From: Catellatospora vulcania
GTDB lineage: Bacteria; Actinomycetota; Actinomycetes; Mycobacteriales; Micromonosporaceae
Reading direction: 5' to 3'
DNA length: 64,000 bases
Assembly: GCF_009720385.1 (NCBI RefSeq)
Contig: NZ_WARX01000001.1
Coordinates: 744,001 to 808,000, forward strand
Shown: in pieces, positions 1 through 8,379 of the stretch
How positions within the stretch are numbered: the first letter of the stretch is position 1
Layout of the letters: every line of letters begins with the position of its first letter
Program-made: the position numbers and the translations under genes
The notes under the pieces: model-generated
What the model saw: only the letters and a program-made list of their open reading frames with translations
Database searches by the model: none
Told to the model about the DNA's origin: nothing

Positions 1-42
1 CCGCAGCAGCGCCTGGTCGTCGGCGAGCGCGACCCGGATCAC
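1..42 (-). CDS. Response regulator, N-terminal fragment (cut by window edge)
   Basis: Only the first 14 codons are present, from a GTG whose GTGA overlaps the TGA of the histidine kinase gene by 4 bp. The translation begins VIRVALADDQALLR, which has the hydrophobic strand and the two acidic residues (DD) that start a receiver domain. The position directly downstream of a NarL-type kinase, translationally coupled, supports a cognate NarL/FixJ-family regulator. The phospho-acceptor Asp and the DNA-binding domain lie outside the window. Confidence 0.8.
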   Translation of the reverse strand, partial: MIRVALADDQALLR

Positions 43-1238
43 GCGACCCCGCCCGGGACGGGGCTCAGGACACCAGTTGCGACGGGTTCGGGCTGCTGGT
101 GGACGATGTCGCCGTACGGGAGCACGGCGTGCACCCGGAAGCCGCCGCCGGGCAGCGGGCCCGCGTCGAGGACACCGTGCAGGGCTCGGGCGCGTTCACG
201 CATGCTGTCCAGCCCGGAGCCGCCGGGCAGCGGGCTGCCGCCGCGGCCGTCGTCGGCGACGGTGAGCGCCACGCCGTGCGGGCCGTACGCCAGGTCCACG
301 GCGGCGTGCCGGGCCGCGGCGTGGCGCAGCACGTTGGTGAGCGCCTCCTGCGCGATGCGGTATCCGGCCAGGTCGACCGCGTGCCGCAGGGGCCGGGTCG
401 GGCCGTGCACGGTGAGCCGGACCGTGAGCCGGTCGGAGGTGGTCGCCGCGACCAGCTCGGGCAGCAGGCCCAGCCCGGCCGCGGGGCGGTCGGGGGCGGC
501 GACCGCGCCGGTGAACGCGGACAGGGTGACCCGCAGCTCGTCCAGGGCGGCGGTGCTGGTCTGCCGGATTGCCCGCAGCGACTCCTCGACCTGCGGCGCG
601 GTGTCCGGCCGGCGGCTGAGCACGTGCAGGGCGGCCCCGGCGTTCATGCTGATCACGGCGAGGCTGTGCCCGACGACGTCGTGCACCTCCTGGGCCATGA
701 GCAGGCGCTCCTCGTAGGCGTGCCGCCGCCGCTCCTCGATCGCGGACTGCTCCACCGACACCCGCCGCATGCGCACCGCGATGCCGGTGACCAGCGGGGT
801 GGCCAGCCAGAACGTGGTGGTGAAGAGGTTGAACAGCAGCCCGTCGGGCTCCTTCTCGACCCAGCCGCTCAGCCAGAGGTAGAGCACGATGAGGACCGCC
901 GTCACGGGCACGGACCAGCGCGGGTCCCGCCAGGCCGCCAGCGAGTACACGGCGATCATGACGTAGGCGAAGACCGGGCCGTACGGGTAGCCGACGCCGA
1001 TGAACACGGTGACCACCGCGAACGTGGTCACGCAGGCGAGCACCGCCCAGCGGCGGCGGACCACCAGGGCGAGGGCGCCGAGGGTGAGCAGGGCGAAGCC
1101 GGCGGCGTCCAGGCGGAGCCGGTCGGGCTGCTCGGTCTGCGTCGGCCAGGAGCAGCCGACCACCAGCACGCCGACGACCAGCGCGAACAGGGCGTCGTAG
1201 CGCTGGGGGCGGGCGGCCAGGCGATGGAGCAGGTGCAC
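39..1238 (-). CDS. Two-component sensor histidine kinase (HisKA_3 / NarL-partner type)
   Basis: This 399-residue membrane kinase should autophosphorylate on His and pass the phosphate to the response regulator encoded by the overlapping next gene. Residues about 15-155 hold several hydrophobic segments in place of an extracellular sensor domain. The dimerisation/phosphoacceptor motif EVHDVVGHSL is at about 184-193 (His186), typical of HisKA_3. The C-terminal ATPase has an N box (QEALTNVLRHA), a G1 box (DDGRG) and a GSGL G2 box. The GTG start has a TAACCT -10 box 6 bp upstream and no Shine-Dalgarno sequence, so the mRNA is probably leaderless. The stimulus cannot be told from sequence. Confidence 0.92.
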   Translation of the reverse strand: MHLLHRLAARPQRYDALFALVVGVLVVGCSWPTQTEQPDRLRLDAAGFALLTLGALALVVRRRWAVLACVTTFAVVTVFIGVGYPYGPVFAYVMIAVYSLAAWRDPRWSVPVTAVLIVLYLWLSGWVEKEPDGLLFNLFTTTFWLATPLVTGIAVRMRRVSVEQSAIEERRRHAYEERLLMAQEVHDVVGHSLAVISMNAGAALHVLSRRPDTAPQVEESLRAIRQTSTAALDELRVTLSAFTGAVAAPDRPAAGLGLLPELVAATTSDRLTVRLTVHGPTRPLRHAVDLAGYRIAQEALTNVLRHAAARHAAVDLAYGPHGVALTVADDGRGGSPLPGGSGLDSMRERARALHGVLDAGPLPGGGFRVHAVLPYGDIVHQQPEPVATGVLSPVPGGVA

Positions 1239-1244
1239 AGGGCG

Positions 1245-1250
1245 AGGTTA
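1245..1250 (-). promoter_or_regulatory. Leaderless -10 box for the histidine kinase
   Basis: On the minus strand TAACCT ends 6 bp before the GTG start of the kinase. This is the arrangement of an actinobacterial leaderless promoter. Confidence 0.5.
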
Positions 1251-1407
1251 CGGAGTCGGGACGCCCGGCCGCATCCGCGCGGGGGCGTACGTCAGGTTGC
1301 GTACGCGCTGATTACGACGGTGGACTGGGCAAATGGGTCGTTTTGCCGCTCACTGGTGGTGACGGACCCGACACTGTTCATGGATACGCCGATCGGAGGG
1401 ATTGTCT

Positions 1408-1668
1408 GTGGGCACGTGTGAGGTCTGCAAGAACGACTACTGGCTGTCGTTCGAGGTGCACACCGCGGGTGGGGCTGTGCACGTCTTCGACTCCTTCGAG
1501 TGCGCGGTGCACCTGCTGGCACCGGTGTGCGAGCACTGCGCTTGCAAGATCATCGGGCACGGGGTCGAGGTGTCCGGCCACTTCTACTGCTGTGCGCACT
1601 GCGCCCGCTCGGCCGACGCGCGGGAGGGCTTCAAGATCCGGGACGCCGTCGGCGTGCACCCGGGCTGA
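1408..1668 (+). CDS. Small cysteine-rich, probably zinc-binding protein
   Basis: This 86-residue protein has cysteines in CxxC-like pairs: CEVC near the N-terminus, CEHCAC around residue 40, and CCAHC around residue 60, with several histidines. The pattern suggests one or two structural zinc sites of the treble-clef/ribbon kind. No enzymatic motif is visible and I do not recognise a named family. GTG at 1408 is chosen because GGAGGG lies 7 bp upstream; an in-frame TTG at 1402 would sit almost on that ribosome site. A strong intrinsic terminator follows at once, so it is transcribed alone. Confidence 0.8.
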   Translation: MGTCEVCKNDYWLSFEVHTAGGAVHVFDSFECAVHLLAPVCEHCACKIIGHGVEVSGHFYCCAHCARSADAREGFKIRDAVGVHPG

Positions 1669-1682
1669 ACTGGTGTGCGAGG

Positions 1683-1723
1683 GCTCCGTTCCGGCCGAAA
1701 TACCGGCAGGAACGGAGCTTTTT
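1683..1723 (+). terminator. Rho-independent terminator
   Basis: The perfect 10-bp arms GCTCCGTTCC and GGAACGGAGC (1683-1692 and 1709-1718) are followed by TTTTT. An inner GCCG/CGGC pairing shortens the loop. It lies 15 bp after the stop of the cysteine-rich protein gene. This is the clearest classical T-tract terminator in the window. Confidence 0.9.
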
Positions 1724-1911
1724 CCTATGAAAAGGCATGAGTCGGGCGTGCAGTACCGCCGGGTGGCGGATGTTTCGACGGGCCGGGTGCCGGATCGTGG
1801 ATCTCACGGAAGCACCGGCGCCTCGTCGCCCCGCGTCATTGCGGGACGGGCGGAAGCACGCCGGGTCCTCCGCACCGACCACGACGACGAGCCGGCAGCC
1901 GGGAGATGAGC

Positions 1912-2115
1912 ATGTACGTCACCGCGGACCACGCGCTGTGCCTGATCGACCAGGCCGTCGCCACCGGCCATGACACCGGCTCGCTCCGTTCGGCGATCCG
2001 GGCGGCGTTCGCCAGCAACGCCCCCGTCGAACACATCGCCACCCGTGCCCGAACCTCCATCCATGACGTGCTCACCGTCGTCAACGAGATGTACGCCGGA
2101 CGCGCGGACCACTGA
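1912..2115 (+). CDS. Hypothetical small helical protein (67 aa)
   Basis: The short acidic/neutral protein begins MYVTADHALCLIDQAV. Its middle (about residues 35-60) resembles a degenerate helix-turn-helix: alternating small and hydrophobic residues around PVEHIATRARTSIHDVL. No cofactor or catalytic motif is seen. ATG at 1912 is preferred because GGGAG ends 6 bp upstream; the ATG at 1906 abuts that sequence. It stands between the terminator at 1683-1723 and a GC hairpin at 2151-2187, so it appears monocistronic. Family unknown. Confidence 0.6.
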   Translation: MYVTADHALCLIDQAVATGHDTGSLRSAIRAAFASNAPVEHIATRARTSIHDVLTVVNEMYAGRADH

Positions 2116-2150
2116 CGTTCCTCGCACCCATCCCACCCCACCCCGGACAC

Positions 2151-2187
2151 GGGGTGTCCCCAGCCCGCACCTGCGGGCGGACACCCC
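2151..2187. terminator. GC-rich hairpin after the small ORF
   Basis: GGGGTGTCC (2151-2159) pairs with GGACACCCC (2179-2187), with an inner GCCCGC/GCGGGC stem. There is no T tract. A competing small stem GGACAC/GTGTCC (2145-2150 with 2154-2159) shares the left arm. Probably a terminator separating the small ORF from the LAL gene. Confidence 0.5.
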
Positions 2188-2228
2188 ACGTTCGGCCCCA
2201 TGGCGCCGCCTGGGACATGCCTGAAGAC

Positions 2229-2234
2229 TAGGCT
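2229..2234 (+). promoter_or_regulatory. Leaderless -10 box (TAGGCT) of the LAL gene
   Basis: TAGGCT ends 6 bp before the ATG at 2241 and no ribosome-binding site is present. The identical hexamer with identical spacing precedes the DivIVA-domain gene at 55086. Confidence 0.55.
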
Positions 2235-2240
2235 TGTGCC

Positions 2241-5051
2241 ATGGCGGCGCCTGTTTTCGTGGGCCGCGATGCCGAGGTCGAGCGCCTGCGGGAGCTGGCC
2301 CGGGCGGCGGCCGCCGGAACCGGCGCCGCGGTCCTCGTCGAAGGCGAACCCGGCATCGGCAAGACCAGCCTGCTGGACACGGCCGAAGCGGAGTGCGCGC
2401 GGCTGGGTATGCGGGTGCGCCGCGGCGCGGCCGAGGACCTCGAACAGCAGCTGCCCTTCTCCGCCATCGGCGCGTGCCTCGGCCTGCTGGTGGTGACCGA
2501 CGATCCGGCCCAGGCCAAGGTCGCGCGGCTGCTGCGCGGGGAGGGTGTGCTGGCGCTGAGCGCCGCCGCGACCAACCACCAGCTCGCGGTCACGGAGGCG
2601 ATCCTCGATCTGGTCGACACCTGGTGCGCGGCCGGCCCGGTCGCGGTAATCGTCGACGACGTGCAGTTCGCCGACCCGGCCAGCCTGGTGGTGCTGCATC
2701 GGCTCGGCCGTGGCATCGACGAGTACCCGCTGCTGGTGGTCGTGGCCACCCGGGCGACCACCCGGGCCGAGGCCGTCGGGCTGCTGCGCAGCCTGCAGTC
2801 ACGCGGCGCGGACCTGATCGAGCTGGCCGCGCTGCCGGACGAGGCGGTGACCGCGCTGGTCACCGACCGGCTGGGCGCGCCGCCGGGCCCACGGCTGGCC
2901 CGCCTGGCGGCCGCGGCGGGCGGCCACCCGTTCTACGTCACGGAACTGCTGGCCGCGCTGACGCGCGAGGACCGGATCCGGGTGGCACGCGGCACCGCGG
3001 AGCTGACGCCGGACGCCGCCGACGCGGGCATGCCGCGCTCGCTGGTCGACACGATCCTGCGCCGGCTGGCCTTCCTGCCGCGCAAGGAGCGCGAGACGCT
3101 GCAGCAGGCGGCCGTGCTGGGCCGGGCCATCGACGTCGGGGAGCTGGCGGCGGTGCTGGACATGCCGGTGATGGCGCTGTCGGAGGTCATGTTCGCGGCG
3201 CTGGACGCCGGTGTCGTCGTCGATGCCGGGCCCTACCTGGAGTTCCGGCACGCGCTGATCCGCGAGGCGCTCTGCGAGGGGGTGCCCGAGCAGATGCGCA
3301 CCGCGCTGCACCTGCGCGCCGGGCAGGTGCTCACCGCGTCCGGGGCGAGCGTGGAGCGGGTGGCCGAACACCTGGTCGCGGGCACCACCCTCGACGCCGC
3401 GACGCTGGACTGGCTGGTGTCCTCCGTGGACGAGCTGATCACCCGAGCGCCCGGCGCGGCGGTGCGGCTGCTGCGCCGGGCGCTGGCCACGGTGTCCGAG
3501 GAACGTGCCGGTGAGCTGCGCTTCCACCTGGTGCGGGCGCTGATCTGGGAGAGCAGCCTGGGCGAGGCGGAGCAGGTAGCGCGGGAGGCCATCGGCCGCG
3601 ACCGGGACCCGCACCGGCGCAGCTCGCTCTACTGGCTGCTGATGGACGCGCTGTTCCGGCAGGGCCGGCAGGCCGAGGCGGTGCAGGTCGCGACGGTGGC
3701 GCTGGCCGCTGCGGACCTGCCTGCGGGCGACGTCGGGCGCTTCCACGGGTTCTGCGCCAAGTGCCGGTTCTTCCTGCGCCAGCATGAGGCCGCAGCCCGT
3801 GCCGCGGCGCTGGCCGTCGAGCACGGTGGGCGGACGGGCGACGGGTACGCGGTGGGCCTGGGCCGGCTGGTGCAGGGGGTGCTGCGGTTCGTCGAGGGCG
3901 ACATAGGGCAGGGCCTGGTCCTGAGCGAGCAGGCGATCGCCGACCTCGGCCAGGGCGTGCTGCCCGACATGCCCGCGGGCCAGAGCGTGCTGCGCGGCTA
4001 CTGCCTGCTGCAGCTGGACCGGCTCGACGAGGCCGAGCAGGTGCTGGCCGACGCGCTGGAGAGCAACCAGCGCTACGGCGGCCCGTACCTGACGCTCGTG
4101 CACGCGCTGCGGGCGCAGCTGCGCTTCCTCACCGGGGCCTGGGACGACGCGCTCGCCGAGATCGAGGCGGGGCTGGAGTATCCGGACCCGCTGGGCGACG
4201 AGCCGTGGCTGCGCGGCCTGCGCCGCCTCATCGCGATCCACCGCGGCGAGCCGCTGCCCGAGGCCACGATCGTGGCGCAGGGCCAGGGCGGCTCCGCCGA
4301 GGCGCAGTACGTCTACCTGGACACCTGGGCCCGGGTGCTGCAGGAGGAGCCCGCGCGGGCGGAGCACGCCCTCGACCTGTTCTACCCGTTCTGGGAGCAC
4401 GCCTCGCCCCTGGACCACCTGCCGCACCGGGTGATGTACCACATCTGCCCCGACCTGGCCCGGCTGGCGGCCGCGGCCGGCGACCGGGACCGGGCCGCCG
4501 CGCTGGTCGCGAAGACCGCCGAACTGGCCGCCGACCAGCCGGCAGTGAGCCTGACCGCGACCGCGCTGCTGTGCCGGGGGCTCGCCGAGGGCGACGCGGA
4601 CCTGCTGCTGGCCGCCGAGGAGGCCTACCGCGCCTGCGGCTGGCGGCTGTACGAGGCACAGGCCGCCGAGGACGCCGCGGTGGCGCTCGCGGCGCGGGGC
4701 GAGCCCGACCCGGCGCGTGCCGCGCTGACCCGGGCGCTGGACCACTACACCGCGATGGACGCCAGCCGGGACATCTTCCGCGCCGACGCGCGGCTGCGCC
4801 GGCTCGGGGTGCGCCGCGGCCGGCAGGGCCCGCGCAAGCGCCCCAAGCACGGCTGGGAGGCGCTCACCCAGACCGAGAACCGGGTCGCGCTGCTGGTCGC
4901 CGCGGGCATGTCCAACCCCGACATCGCGGCGCAGCTGTTCCTGTCCCGGCGCACCGTCCAGTCACACGTGTCGAGCATCCTGGCCAAACTCGGCGTCCAC
5001 TCCCGCGTCGAACTGGCCGTGAGCGCCCACCAGCGCACCGGCGCCGCCTGA
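2241..5051 (+). CDS. LAL-type LuxR family transcriptional regulator with N-terminal AAA ATPase
   Basis: This 936-residue protein has the architecture of the large ATP-binding LuxR (LAL/MalT-like) regulators. The Walker A motif GEPGIGKTS is at 35-43, and an AAA core with an IVDDVQFADPAS Walker B/sensor stretch lies at about 135-147. A long TPR-like helical region rich in Ala, Leu and Arg follows. A C-terminal LuxR helix-turn-helix occupies about 870-930 (ALTQTENRVALLVAAG, then RRTVQSHVSSIL). Such proteins usually activate nearby or distant operons in response to a ligand or ATP. The neighbours are a convergent P450 and a small ORF, so the target is not evident. The start is a leaderless ATG. 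Confidence 0.93.
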   Translation: MAAPVFVGRDAEVERLRELARAAAAGTGAAVLVEGEPGIGKTSLLDTAEAECARLGMRVRRGAAEDLEQQLPFSAIGACLGLLVVTDDPAQAKVARLLRGEGVLALSAAATNHQLAVTEAILDLVDTWCAAGPVAVIVDDVQFADPASLVVLHRLGRGIDEYPLLVVVATRATTRAEAVGLLRSLQSRGADLIELAALPDEAVTALVTDRLGAPPGPRLARLAAAAGGHPFYVTELLAALTREDRIRVARGTAELTPDAADAGMPRSLVDTILRRLAFLPRKERETLQQAAVLGRAIDVGELAAVLDMPVMALSEVMFAALDAGVVVDAGPYLEFRHALIREALCEGVPEQMRTALHLRAGQVLTASGASVERVAEHLVAGTTLDAATLDWLVSSVDELITRAPGAAVRLLRRALATVSEERAGELRFHLVRALIWESSLGEAEQVAREAIGRDRDPHRRSSLYWLLMDALFRQGRQAEAVQVATVALAAADLPAGDVGRFHGFCAKCRFFLRQHEAAARAAALAVEHGGRTGDGYAVGLGRLVQGVLRFVEGDIGQGLVLSEQAIADLGQGVLPDMPAGQSVLRGYCLLQLDRLDEAEQVLADALESNQRYGGPYLTLVHALRAQLRFLTGAWDDALAEIEAGLEYPDPLGDEPWLRGLRRLIAIHRGEPLPEATIVAQGQGGSAEAQYVYLDTWARVLQEEPARAEHALDLFYPFWEHASPLDHLPHRVMYHICPDLARLAAAAGDRDRAAALVAKTAELAADQPAVSLTATALLCRGLAEGDADLLLAAEEAYRACGWRLYEAQAAEDAAVALAARGEPDPARAALTRALDHYTAMDASRDIFRADARLRRLGVRRGRQGPRKRPKHGWEALTQTENRVALLVAAGMSNPDIAAQLFLSRRTVQSHVSSILAKLGVHSRVELAVSAHQRTGAA

Positions 5052-5117
5052 CGCCCGCGTCGCCGCTCGATCGTCCGACTCGCCGGGCGCCTGTGCGTAT
5101 CTTGAACCTGCTTTAGC

Positions 5118-5143
5118 CCACCTGCCAGGCAGGTCGAGCGATC
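5118..5143. repeat. 26-bp sequence shared with 38948-38973
   Basis: This stretch, containing CCTGCCAGGCA and GTCGAGCGATC, recurs inverted at 38948-38973 with a single base change. It lies between the convergent LAL and P450 genes and itself holds the palindrome CCTGCCAGGCAGG. The neighbouring GATCGACCGG motifs form further stems up to about 5185, so it may serve as a terminator. Confidence 0.6.
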
Positions 5144-5200
5144 GACCGGCCCGTGCCCGGCGGGCCGCGCACGATCGACCGGGCCGGGGGTCGCGGTGGG

Positions 5201-6406
5201 TCAGGACCAGCGCACGCGCAGGGGCAGCACGCGCGCGCCGGTCATCATGCGCGGGTCGTAGAGCTGCACGCCGTCGTCGACGGCCAGGTCGGCGCAGCGC
5301 CGCAGGAGTGCCTGCACGGCGATGCGGCCCTCCAGCCGGGCCAGCGGCGCGCCGATGCAGAAGTGGATGCCGTGGCCGAAGCTCAGGTGCGGGTTCGGCG
5401 TACGCGTGACGTCGAAGGCGTCCGGCGCGACGAACTGGGCGGCGTCCCGGTTGGCCGAGGCCACCCACAGCATCAGCACCTTGCCCGCGGGCACCTGCCG
5501 CTCCCCGACCGTGGCCGCGGCGGTGGTGAGCCGGGCCAGCCGGGGGAACGGCGAGCGGTAGCGCAGCACCTCCTCCAGCGCGGGCGGGATGCGCTCCGGG
5601 TCGGCCCGCAGCGCCGCGGCGGCGGCCGGGTTCGCGTCCAGGCAGAGCACCGTGTTGGTGAGCAGGGTCGTGGTGGTGATGTGCCCGGCGATGAGCAGCA
5701 CGCCGAGGAAGCCCACGATCTCCTCGTCGGTGAGGTGTTCGCCGTCGACCTCGGCCTCGATGAGGGCGTTGGTGAGGTCGTCGGCGGGGTTCGCGCGCCG
5801 CTGCCGGATGTGCGCCAGCAGGTAGTCGATCATGCCGCGCAGCCGGGCGCCGGCCTGCTGCATCGTCTTCTCGTCGGGGATCACGGTGTCCGGCAGCTGC
5901 GCGCTGAGCAGCTCGTCGGCCCAGCGCCGGAAGGTGTCACGGTCGCCGGCGGGCACCCCGATGAGTTCGGCGATCACCGTCACCGGCAGCGGGTACGCCA
6001 GCGCCTGCACCAGGTCGACGCGCTCGCGCCCGGCGACCTGGTCGAGCAGCTCGTTCGTGATCGTCTCGATGCGCGGGGCCAGCCCGGCGACCACGCGCGG
6101 GGTGAACGCCTTGCTGACGATGCGCCGCATCTTGGTGTGCTGGGGCGGGTCCATGCGCACGAAGTTGCCCCGGCTGAACAGCTCGATCTCCTCCTGCGGC
6201 GGGACCAGCGCGGTCAGGTCGGAGGAGAACGTCGCCGGATCGGAGAGCACCTTCTCGATGTCGGCGTACCGGAAGACGTGGTATGCCCCGTAGCGCTCGT
6301 CCCAGCTGACGGGGTCGCCCTCGCGCCTCCGGGCGAACCAGCCCAGCACGTCGTCCAGCCGCGCGGGCACCTCGGCGAAGCTCGCGCTCTTGTCGACAGT
6401 CACCAC
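5201..6406 (-). CDS. Cytochrome P450
   Basis: A bacterial class I P450 monooxygenase of about 400 residues, soluble, needing a ferredoxin and a ferredoxin reductase that are not encoded nearby. It has the I-helix oxygen-binding motif AGHITT, the K-helix ExxR (EEVLR) and the heme loop FGHGIHFCIG, with the axial Cys about 52 residues from the end. The C-helix WxxxR equivalent is MDPPQHTKMRR. The frame is open back to an ATG at 6436, but only the GTG at 6406 has a well-placed ribosome site (GGGAG, 8 bp), so that start is chosen. The substrate is unknown; no biosynthetic partner genes adjoin. It is convergent with the LAL gene. Confidence 0.93.
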   Translation of the reverse strand: MVTVDKSASFAEVPARLDDVLGWFARRREGDPVSWDERYGAYHVFRYADIEKVLSDPATFSSDLTALVPPQEEIELFSRGNFVRMDPPQHTKMRRIVSKAFTPRVVAGLAPRIETITNELLDQVAGRERVDLVQALAYPLPVTVIAELIGVPAGDRDTFRRWADELLSAQLPDTVIPDEKTMQQAGARLRGMIDYLLAHIRQRRANPADDLTNALIEAEVDGEHLTDEEIVGFLGVLLIAGHITTTTLLTNTVLCLDANPAAAAALRADPERIPPALEEVLRYRSPFPRLARLTTAAATVGERQVPAGKVLMLWVASANRDAAQFVAPDAFDVTRTPNPHLSFGHGIHFCIGAPLARLEGRIAVQALLRRCADLAVDDGVQLYDPRMMTGARVLPLRVRWS

Positions 6407-6795
6407 AACCATCACTCCCGTCGATAACTTTGTCATCTTAGCGGGCGATCAATGACGATTTGCCGGTATCGACGAACCGGTGTGCCACTCGCCCCGCGTC
6501 GTCGCATTCATGACGCGGGGCGCTGCGCACACCATTTGTCGCGGTCGATGGATTGCGGGCTGCTGTCAGGAAGATGTCGCGCACGCTCGAGGGTCGTCGA
6601 GATCGGAATGATCGTGAGTCGTAAATGGAAGATCTGACGACAAATACTGTCCGTGTGGCTATTCCTCACCCCTTGTTATATCGGCGGAGTTCATCGTACG
6701 ATCGGCCGTCTGATGCGGGGGGGGATCCGCTGTCACGGCAACAACTTCTGGCAGGTGAAGGACTCAGCGAGGCTCGTCGCGGACGAGGGGGGCGC
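6407..6795. other. Intergenic promoter region between P450 and the Tad operon
   Basis: A 389-bp divergent region whose central part (about 6530-6720) is noticeably richer in A and T than the surroundings. It holds a hairpin with 11-bp arms (CGCCCCGCGTC at 6490-6500, GACGCGGGGCG at 6512-6522) and a TTGTTATATC stretch near 6675 that could be part of a promoter for the Tad operon. It also has a run of eight G at about 6717-6724. No gene is supported here. Confidence 0.5.
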
Positions 6796-7389
6796 ATGAT
6801 TCCGTACAGCCGAAGAGGACGGTCGGCCGCCGCCGCGGCCCTGCTGGCCGCTGTCTCTTGTGTGCTGCTCGCCGCGTGCTCGGCCGAGGTGCCGGAGCCC
6901 GCGGCGTTGCCGACGCACGCCGCCGAGCGCCCGTCGCCCGGCCCGGTGCTCAGCGACGACCAGCAGCGCACGGTCGACGCCGCCTGGACGGCCTTCCAGA
7001 AGCTGAACGGCATCTACCTCACCGCCGGCCAGACCGGCAAATACGACTGGAACAAAGACGCCACCAGGCGGCCGCTGTACAAGTACGCGGGCGGCCGCTA
7101 CATGGCCCTGTTGGAGCGTGACCTCGGGTTGCTGTCCGCCCAGGGCCTGGTGCGCACCGGAAAACCCACGGTCACGCTGCGCCGGGTCGTCTCGGTCAGC
7201 GCCACCTCGATCATCGTGGAGGCCTGCGTGGACGACGCCGGCACGGACACCGTCAACAAGAAGACCCGCAAATCCGTCGCGGCTCCCGGGCAGAACAAGC
7301 GCTACCCGGTGACCCTGCGCGCCGGTCTCTACCCCGACAGCGCGTGGCGCTGGGTGGACTCGCACACCGACCGGGCGGCGTCGTGCTGA
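6796..7389 (+). CDS. Secreted lipoprotein opening the Tad operon
   Basis: This 197-residue protein has a basic N-terminus, a hydrophobic stretch and the lipobox LLAACS, so it should be lipidated on Cys after signal peptidase II cleavage. Mature residues contain the DUF-like segment with KYDWNKDATRRPLYKYAGG and a final C-terminal Cys. ATG at 6796 is chosen since GAGGGG lies 5 bp upstream, and it places the signal peptide at the very start, although the frame is open further upstream. The next gene overlaps it by 7 bp, so it belongs to the pilus operon. Its role is unknown, perhaps anchoring or assembly of the pilus at the cell surface. Confidence 0.8.
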   Translation: MIPYSRRGRSAAAAALLAAVSCVLLAACSAEVPEPAALPTHAAERPSPGPVLSDDQQRTVDAAWTAFQKLNGIYLTAGQTGKYDWNKDATRRPLYKYAGGRYMALLERDLGLLSAQGLVRTGKPTVTLRRVVSVSATSIIVEACVDDAGTDTVNKKTRKSVAAPGQNKRYPVTLRAGLYPDSAWRWVDSHTDRAASC

Positions 7390-8333
7390 CCCGGACCCGC
7401 GTGCTGGCCACGCTCGCCACCACCGCGCTCACGCTCGCGCTGACCCTGGTCGTGACGCAGAGCCCGGCACACGCCGACTACATCTACTGCCCGCCGAACA
7501 ACGGCCCCTGCATCCTCATCGTCACCGGTGGCGGCGGCGGGGGAGGCGGCGGCGGCGGGGGAGGCGGCGGCGGTGGTGGCGACGGCATCGACTGCGAGCA
7601 CGAGGACTTCGTCGACCCCATCCCCTGCCACGACCTGAGCATGGGCTGGTTCAACCACACCGACAGCTGCTACTACAACCGCCTGGAACTGACCGACGAC
7701 GACCCGCTGTGGGGCGGCAACGACCCGGACGACGGCTTCATGTACGCGGTCTGGTGCTGGGGCGGGCTGTCGGCCGGCTGGCAGCAGGGCAGCACGGAAT
7801 ACCTGACCGACCCGCCGCCGGGATACGGGGCGATGCCCTCGCCGATGGCGCTGGCCGTGCGGGCGATCCGGCAGATGCCCATCGCCAAGCCGGTCATCAC
7901 CATGGCGCCTGACACCGGCCCCGGCAGTGCGGGACTGGTCGGCCTGCCGGTCTGGATGTGGACCCCGCTGCGGAACTCGGCGGGCGACTACACCTGGGGC
8001 TCGTTCACCCGGACAGCGTCGGTGCCGGGCCTGAGCGTCACCGCCACCGGGACGGCCGTGGAGATCCGCTGGAACATGGGCGACGGCAAGACCGTCACCT
8101 GCCGGTCGATCGGCACGCCGTACACCCCCGCGCAGGGCGACAAGCCCTCCCCGACCTGCGGACACCGCTACACCGAGCCCTCCCGCGACAAGCCGGGCGG
8201 TAGGTACCACATCGTGGCCACCACCGTCTGGCACGTCGAGTGGGCGGGCGGCGGCCAGTCCGGCGAGATCGACATCGAGCGGTGGTCCGCGGCCGACGTT
8301 CGGATCGACGAGATGCAGGTCGTGAACTCATGA
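7383..8333 (+). CDS. Secreted protein with poly-glycine tract, Tad-locus associated
   Basis: The GTG at 7383 overlaps the preceding stop and yields a Sec signal peptide (hydrophobic core about 7-25, cleavage after AHA). After a short Cys-containing segment comes a run of about 18 glycines (near 7530-7590), then a domain with paired cysteines. The C-terminal part (GTPYTPAQGD, CGHRYTEPS, YHIVATTVWHVEW) looks like a beta-sandwich of the PKD kind. Similar secreted proteins are known to accompany actinobacterial Tad loci. I infer a surface or minor-pilin role; no enzyme motif is visible. Confidence 0.75.
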   Translation: MLTRTRVLATLATTALTLALTLVVTQSPAHADYIYCPPNNGPCILIVTGGGGGGGGGGGGGGGGGGDGIDCEHEDFVDPIPCHDLSMGWFNHTDSCYYNRLELTDDDPLWGGNDPDDGFMYAVWCWGGLSAGWQQGSTEYLTDPPPGYGAMPSPMALAVRAIRQMPIAKPVITMAPDTGPGSAGLVGLPVWMWTPLRNSAGDYTWGSFTRTASVPGLSVTATGTAVEIRWNMGDGKTVTCRSIGTPYTPAQGDKPSPTCGHRYTEPSRDKPGGRYHIVATTVWHVEWAGGGQSGEIDIERWSAADVRIDEMQVVNS

Positions 8334-8379
8334 GCCGGCCGCCGGCCGGCCGGAGCGTCGAGAAACGAGGCAAGGCGGC

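Noticed and set aside
2799-4850. A 683-codon minus-strand open frame opposite the first LAL regulator.
   Set aside because: It is a GC-rich antisense shadow with no domain, and the plus-strand gene has Walker and LuxR motifs throughout.
2241-6406. LAL regulator plus P450 as part of a secondary-metabolite cluster.
   Set aside because: No polyketide, peptide, terpene or tailoring partners lie within reach, and the two genes are convergent rather than co-transcribed.
7530-7590. GGC/GGG run as a possible assembly or sequencing error.
   Set aside because: The frame is maintained through the run and the protein continues with a coherent domain; poly-Gly linkers are plausible in secreted proteins.
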